From positions 1 through 7,419 of the forward strand of contig JAOPZO010000261.1 in assembly GCA_025964065.1 (NCBI GenBank): DNA of 7,419 nt, written 5' to 3'. Numbering within the stretch: the stretch's first letter is position 1; each line of letters starts with the position of its first letter. Positions 3,748 through 7,419 of the stretch are shown here, one piece after another. A program made the position numbers and the translations under genes. The notes beneath the pieces were generated by a model, which searched no databases, was not told the origin of the DNA, and saw only the letters and a list, made by a program, of their open reading frames with translations. Source of the DNA: Solirubrobacterales bacterium (lineage in GTDB: Bacteria > Actinomycetota > Thermoleophilia > Solirubrobacterales > Solirubrobacteraceae).

Positions 3748-5697
3748 CTACTGCACGGTCTCGGCCTGCTCGTCGACCACTCGCGCGTCGACGCCCGCGA
3801 TCCGGTTCGCGGCGGCCACCTCGTGCGCGCCCTCGGGAATCATCGGGCCGTCGCCGGCGGGGTCGAGCACGTCGGCCTCGAACCACTTGAAGTCGCCGCC
3901 GAGCACCTTCTGGGCGCTCGCGTACTGGGCGGCGTCGTCGTTCGAGAACAGCTCGGAGAAGAGCACCTCCGCGCGGCCGCGGGCCTGCTTGCAGAACAGC
4001 TCGGCGAGCTCGAGAACGGACTCGCGGCGCTCCGGGTTCTTCTGCGCGAGGCTCTGCGCGTAGACCACCGCGCAGGAGATCGCGTAGAGCTCCGCGCCGA
4101 TGTCGACGACCCGGCCGAGCAGGGCGCCCTTCTGCTCGAGCGAGGCCTGGTGGCGCCCCATGAGCCCGAAGGTGGAGCGCGCGAGCTTGCGCGAGGAGCG
4201 CTCGACGTACCGCATCTGCCCCGCGAGCGGCCCGAACTCGGAGAACGCGCCGGGCTTCTGGCCCTCGCCCGTCACGAGCGTCGGCAGCCAGGCCGCGTAG
4301 AACTTGCCGGCGCCGACCGCGGCCTTCGCCTTGTCCGCGAGCGCCGTCCTCGGGTCGAGGATGTCGCCGGCGACCGCGAGGTGCTCGTCGACCGCCTCGC
4401 GCGCGATGAGCAGGTGCATGATCTCCGTGGAGCCCTCGAAGATCCGGTTGATGCGCATGTCGCGCAGCATCTGCTCGGCCGGGACGGGCTTCTCGCCGCG
4501 GTTCTTCAGCGAGGCGGCGGTCTCGTAGGCGCGGCCGCCGCGAACCTGGACCATCGTGTCCACGGCCTGCCAGCCGAGCTCGGAGGCGTAGAGCTTCGCG
4601 AGCGCCGCCTCGATCCGGAAGTCGTTCGCCTTGTCGTCGGCCAGGCGGCTCGAGACGTCCACGAGCGCCTCGAGGCCGAACGCGGTGCCCGCGATGAACG
4701 CGATGTGCTGCGCGACGGGGTCGTGCTCGCCGACCGGGCGGCCCCACTGCTTGCGCTCCGAGGCCCACTCGCGCGAGATCTTCAGCGCGTGCTTCGTCGA
4801 GGCGGCCGCGATCGCGGGCAGCGACAGGCGCCCCGTGTTCAGGGTCGCGAGCGCGACCTTCAGGCCCTTGCCGAGGCCGCCGACGACGTTCTCCTTCGGG
4901 ACCACCACGTCCTCGAAGGAGGTGAGCGAGTTCTCGATGCCGCGCAGGCCCATGAACTGGTTGCGCGCCTCGATCTGGATGCCGGGCGTGTCCGTCGGGA
5001 CGATGAACGCGGTGATGCCGCCCTTCGACTTCTCGCTCGCGGGCACCACGGCCATGACGATCACGACGTCGGCGATGACGCCGTTCGTGGCCCAGAGCTT
5101 CACACCGGAGATGGCATAGCCGCTGCCGTCCGGGGTCGGGGTCGCCGCCGTGGTCATGCGTGCCGGGTCCGAGCCGACGTCGGGCTCCGTGAGCAGGAAG
5201 GCGGAGACGTGCGTCGTCGCGACCTTCGGGAGCCACTCGCGCTTCTGCTCCTCCGTGCCGAACATGCGCAGCGGCTCGGGCAGGCCGATGGACTGGTGGG
5301 CGCTCAGGAGCGTCGCCAGCGACGCGTGCCAGGTCCCCACGAGCGCGAGCGCCTTGTTGTAGTAGACCTGCGTGAGGCCGAGGCCGCCGTACTCCTCCGG
5401 GATCTTCATCCCGAGCGCGCCGAGCCCCTTGAGGCCGTCGATGACGTGCTCGGGGATCTTCGCGTCGGCCTCGATCCGGAGCGGGTCGACCTCCTCGACG
5501 AGGAACGCCTCGAGCCGCGCGAGGAACGCGTCGCCCTTGGCGACGACCTCGGGCGGGGACGGCGGCTGCGGGTGGATCAGCTCGGGCTTGAAGGCACCGA
5601 GGAAGAGGTTCTTGCCGAAGCTCGGCTTCGTCCAGTCCGCCTCGCGTGACGCCTCGGCGATCTGCTTGGACTCCTCGTACGTGGGGTTCGCGGCCAT
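3748..5697 (-). CDS. Acyl-CoA dehydrogenase, long VLCAD/ACAD9-like form
   Basis: This FAD enzyme oxidises acyl-CoA to trans-2-enoyl-CoA, the first step of beta-oxidation, passing electrons to ETF. At 649 residues it is far longer than the usual 380-400 and matches the VLCAD/ACAD9 architecture. The order is an N-terminal lead with KPSFGKNLFLGAF (24-36), an alpha-helical domain (about 50-160), a beta domain with the signature LTEPDVGSD (169-177), a C-terminal helical domain with ERKQWGRPVGEHDPVAQ (314-330), and an extra C-terminal domain (about 435-649). The VLCAD/MCAD-position catalytic base is Glu421 in RIFEGSTEI. The usual QxxGGxGY flavin-side motif reads QVRGGRAY (384-391). No transmembrane segment is seen; the C-terminal domain of this class tends to associate peripherally with membranes. 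The ATG at 5697 has no Shine-Dalgarno; a 24-bp near-palindrome ends 8 nt upstream. The gene stands alone, so substrate chain length cannot be read from neighbours. Confidence 0.95.
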   Translation of the reverse strand: MAANPTYEESKQIAEASREADWTKPSFGKNLFLGAFKPELIHPQPPSPPEVVAKGDAFLARLEAFLVEEVDPLRIEADAKIPEHVIDGLKGLGALGMKIPEEYGGLGLTQVYYNKALALVGTWHASLATLLSAHQSIGLPEPLRMFGTEEQKREWLPKVATTHVSAFLLTEPDVGSDPARMTTAATPTPDGSGYAISGVKLWATNGVIADVVIVMAVVPASEKSKGGITAFIVPTDTPGIQIEARNQFMGLRGIENSLTSFEDVVVPKENVVGGLGKGLKVALATLNTGRLSLPAIAAASTKHALKISREWASERKQWGRPVGEHDPVAQHIAFIAGTAFGLEALVDVSSRLADDKANDFRIEAALAKLYASELGWQAVDTMVQVRGGRAYETAASLKNRGEKPVPAEQMLRDMRINRIFEGSTEIMHLLIAREAVDEHLAVAGDILDPRTALADKAKAAVGAGKFYAAWLPTLVTGEGQKPGAFSEFGPLAGQMRYVERSSRKLARSTFGLMGRHQASLEQKGALLGRVVDIGAELYAISCAVVYAQSLAQKNPERRESVLELAELFCKQARGRAEVLFSELFSNDDAAQYASAQKVLGGDFKWFEADVLDPAGDGPMIPEGAHEVAAANRIAGVDARVVDEQAETVQ

Positions 5698-5705
5698 GGG
5701 GACGC

Positions 5706-5729
5706 CGGTACCCGGGCGCCCGGATACCG
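5706..5729. promoter_or_regulatory. 24-bp near-palindrome at the acyl-CoA dehydrogenase start, operator candidate
   Basis: The core CCGGGCGCCCGG (5712-5723) is a perfect 12-bp palindrome, extended by CGGTA on the left and TACCG on the right with one C/A mismatch. In total 11 of 12 pairs match. It lies 8 nt upstream of the ATG at 5697 on the minus strand. Size and place suit a TetR-type fatty-acid regulator, by analogy with known beta-oxidation regulators; alternatively it folds in the mRNA leader. Confidence 0.55.
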
Positions 5730-5755
5730 ATGCCCGGCCCAGGGGAGCACTCGCG

Positions 5756-5790
5756 TTCGCGGAACCGCGATCTCCCGTCTAGGGTTCCGC
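5756..5790 (+). promoter_or_regulatory. Promoter of the beta-helix gene, probably giving a leaderless mRNA, inside an inverted repeat
   Basis: TAGGGT (5780-5785) fits the actinobacterial -10 pattern TAnnnT and lies 9 nt before the ATG at 5795, so transcription should begin at or within about 3 nt of the start codon. The -35 is weak: TTCGCG at 5756-5761 with an 18-nt spacer. GCGGAACC (5759-5766) and GGTTCCGC (5783-5790) are perfect 8-bp arms with a 16-nt spacer that bracket the -10, so a bound protein could block the promoter. Confidence 0.5.
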
Positions 5791-5794
5791 CGCA

Positions 5795-7357
5795 ATGAGC
5801 CGCTCCATCCTGCTGGCGCTGGTCGCCTGCCTCCTCTGCGCCACCGCCGCCTCGGCGCACCCCGAGCGCCCGACCTCGTTCCCGACCACGGACGCGGCCG
5901 TCCCGAAGTACCGCTCGCAGGGCCCCTCCAGGGTCGTCTGCAAGCCCGACTCGGGGACGCGCATCAAGAAGCTCTACAAGAAGGCGCCCAAGACGCTCAA
6001 GCGCCGCAGGGCGATCCTGAGGCGCTGCAAGTTCCGCCACATCCAGGCGGCCGTGGACGCGGCGAGGAACGGCGACCGCATCCTCATCCTGCCGGGCGTG
6101 TACCGCGAGGAGCCCTCCCGTGCCTTCCAGCACGACAAGCCCTCCTGCGGCGAGCTCGTCGACCCGGGCGACGGCCACGGCGCCCACGCGACGTACGCCT
6201 ACCACCTGAAGTGCCCGAACTCCCGCAACCTCGTGTTCATCGGCGGCGACTCCGACGACGACGGCAGGTGCGACGCGAAGTGCAACCTCCAGGTGGAGGG
6301 CCTCGGCCGCAGGCCGAGCGACGTGCTCGTCGAGGGCGACCGCCTGAAGGAGGACGTCATCCGCGCCGATCGCGCCGACGGCATCTACATCAAGAACCTC
6401 CACGCCGACCAGGGCTCGTTCAACGCGATCGACGTCGTCGAGACCAACGGCTTCCGGCTCGGGGACCTCGAGGCCACCTGGAGCCAGAACTACGGCGTCC
6501 TCACCTTCACGGCGGACAACGGCCTCTACGAGGACATCGAGGCCTACGGCAACGGCGACTCGGGGATCTACCCCGGCTCCGGGCCCGAGAAGCACTGCAA
6601 GAGCTACGGCATCGAGATCCGCCGCGTGAACTCCCACGGCAACGTCCTGGGCTACTCCGGCACGGCGGGCAACGGCACGTTCGTACACGACTCGAACTTC
6701 TCGGACAACTCCGCGGGCATCTCGGACGACTCCTTCGCCTCCGGTCACCCGGGCATGCCCCAGGACTGCTCGAAGTGGGAGGGGAACAAGGTCAACTCGA
6801 ACAACGTCAACTTCTTCGAGAAGGACAACCAGGAGTACTGCGCCCGCACGCCGTTCGAGAGACGCCCGCGTGAGCGCGTGTGCCCGCAGTTCCAGGTGCC
6901 GGTCGGCTCGGGCTTCATCCTCTACGGGGTCAACGACAACCTGATCCGGGACAACGAGATCACCGACAACTGGCGCTCGGGGATCCGGCTCTTCTACGTC
7001 CCCGCGGCCATCCGCGGCGAAATGGAGCCCGAGAAGCAGTTCGACACGTCGAACGGCAACAAGTTCACCGGGAACATGATGGGCATCCGCCGCGACGGCA
7101 CCCGCGCGCCGAACGGCGTCGACGTCGTCTGGGACGAGCAGGGCGCACGCAACTGCTGGCAGGGGAACATGGGCCCCGGCGGGAAGCCCATCACCTCGGA
7201 CCCCGCCGGGCTGCCGGCCTGCCCCGGCTCGATGGTGCAGCTGCCGGTGAACCCGGTGAAGGCGGCGCAGGAGGTCCCGTGCGCGACCTGGAACCCGGAC
7301 ACGAACCAGTTCCCGGTCGCCTGCACCTGGTTCACCACGCCGGCCAAGCCGAAGTGA
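5795..7357 (+). CDS. Secreted right-handed parallel beta-helix protein, Cys-rich
   Basis: The precursor is 520 residues. A Sec signal peptide covers residues 1-21 (hydrophobic LLALVACLLCATAA, then ASA before His22). A basic linker follows (about 56-82, RIKKLYKKAPKTLKRRR). Next is the usual entry to a pectate-lyase-like beta-helix, IQAAVDAARNGDRILILPGVY (83-103). Imperfect rungs then run to about 440, with repeated G-I/V-x-I/L and N/D-N turns such as DGIYIKNLHA, NAIDVVETNGF, YGIEIRRVNSHGN, NKVNSNNVNF and DNLIRDNEITDN. An insertion DSDDDGRCD (152-160) resembles an EF-hand/thrombospondin type-3 calcium loop. About a dozen Cys in the mature part suggest disulfide cross-linking outside the cell. 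Such folds occur in polysaccharide lyases and surface proteins; I see no decisive catalytic set, so no substrate is assigned. No Shine-Dalgarno precedes the ATG, consistent with leaderless translation. The stop overlaps the start of the next gene. Confidence 0.9.
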   Translation: MSRSILLALVACLLCATAASAHPERPTSFPTTDAAVPKYRSQGPSRVVCKPDSGTRIKKLYKKAPKTLKRRRAILRRCKFRHIQAAVDAARNGDRILILPGVYREEPSRAFQHDKPSCGELVDPGDGHGAHATYAYHLKCPNSRNLVFIGGDSDDDGRCDAKCNLQVEGLGRRPSDVLVEGDRLKEDVIRADRADGIYIKNLHADQGSFNAIDVVETNGFRLGDLEATWSQNYGVLTFTADNGLYEDIEAYGNGDSGIYPGSGPEKHCKSYGIEIRRVNSHGNVLGYSGTAGNGTFVHDSNFSDNSAGISDDSFASGHPGMPQDCSKWEGNKVNSNNVNFFEKDNQEYCARTPFERRPRERVCPQFQVPVGSGFILYGVNDNLIRDNEITDNWRSGIRLFYVPAAIRGEMEPEKQFDTSNGNKFTGNMMGIRRDGTRAPNGVDVVWDEQGARNCWQGNMGPGGKPITSDPAGLPACPGSMVQLPVNPVKAAQEVPCATWNPDTNQFPVACTWFTTPAKPK

Positions 7358-7419
7358 GGCGGACGCTCTCGGCGGCGCTCGCCGCGCTCGCGGGCGGCGC
7401 CGCGGGCTGCGGCGGCGAG
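7354..7419 (+). CDS. Lipoprotein gene, N-terminal 22 codons only
   Basis: A GTG at 7354 overlaps the TGA of the beta-helix gene as GTGA. It opens a frame that runs uninterrupted to the window end with strong G/C at third positions. The visible peptide has Arg2-Arg3, a Leu/Ala hydrophobic stretch (LSAALAALAGGA), and the lipobox-like AAGC with Cys19, followed by Gly-Gly-Glu. This is what a type II signal peptide of a lipoprotein looks like, so the product is probably anchored outside the cytoplasmic membrane. The 4-nt overlap implies translational coupling with the beta-helix protein and a related role. The body of the protein is outside the window, so no function can be given. It is also too short to exclude a chance open frame. 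Confidence 0.68.
   Translation, partial: MRRTLSAALAALAGGAAGCGGE

Noticed and set aside
3181..5649. An 822-codon plus-strand open frame antisense to the acyl-CoA dehydrogenase
   Set aside because: The real plus-strand gene at 3239 uses another frame with a signal peptide and strong Shine-Dalgarno. The long frame has low-complexity Arg/Leu/Glu composition and no recognisable domain.
5761..5779. ECF-sigma-type promoter (GGAAC -35 with CGTC -10)
   Set aside because: The GGAAC-to-CGTC spacing is about 10 nt rather than the expected 15-17. The TAGGGT element gives a better explanation.
3179..6748. A 1189-codon open frame on the minus strand spanning several genes
   Set aside because: It overlaps the acyl-CoA dehydrogenase and the oppositely oriented crystallin-like and beta-helix genes in other frames. 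Its translation is Arg/Ala/Gly-rich with no family motifs, a usual artefact of stop-poor GC-rich DNA.
1..7419. CRISPR array, tRNA/rRNA genes, insertion sequence or phage genes
   Set aside because: No regularly spaced repeats, tRNA-like cloverleafs, transposase motifs or phage structural motifs were seen on either strand.

Overview
The window is a very GC-rich chromosomal segment with strong G/C bias at third codon positions and weak or absent Shine-Dalgarno sequences at several genes. It contains an HxlR regulator, an AIM24-family protein, a PilT ATPase and a Cys-rich secreted beta-helix protein. This mix suggests a high-GC actinobacterium, most plausibly of the Thermoleophilia/Solirubrobacterales type. 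That placement is an inference from gene content and remembered resemblance, not from a database search.

Layout from left to right. (1) Positions 1-383, minus strand: the N-terminal part of a Tat-exported protein resembling the front half of actinobacterial N-acetylmuramoyl-L-alanine amidase/PGRP proteins; the rest lies outside the window. (2) 525-893, minus: a Cys-rich HxlR-type winged-helix regulator with a recognisable promoter and an overlapping ACTT/AAGT operator-like site. (3) 928-1638, minus: an AIM24 (DUF124) family protein. (4) 1706-2863, minus: the PilT retraction ATPase, followed by two tandem hairpins. (5) 2864-3238: a non-coding divergent region of about 375 bp that is unusually rich in inverted repeats. 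(6) 3239-3700, plus: a small secreted beta/gamma-crystallin / I36-inhibitor-like protein. (7) 3709-3741: a 14-bp-stem hairpin between convergent genes, read as a bidirectional terminator. (8) 3748-5697, minus: a long VLCAD/ACAD9-type acyl-CoA dehydrogenase. (9) 5698-5794: a compact divergent promoter region with a 24-bp near-palindrome and an 8-bp inverted repeat around a TAGGGT -10 element. (10) 5795-7357, plus: a secreted right-handed beta-helix protein. (11) 7354-window end, plus: the first 22 codons of a lipoprotein gene whose GTG start overlaps the preceding stop as GTGA.

Four products are predicted to be exported: the amidase-like protein, the crystallin-like protein, the beta-helix protein and the lipoprotein. 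The only clear operon is beta-helix/lipoprotein. PilT, AIM24 and HxlR are co-directional, but hairpins and an internal promoter suggest separate transcripts. The acyl-CoA dehydrogenase stands alone and would act in beta-oxidation. I see no CRISPR array, tRNA, rRNA, mobile element or defence system. Nothing here amounts to a new multi-gene system; the interest lies in the regulatory sequences and a few unusual protein features.
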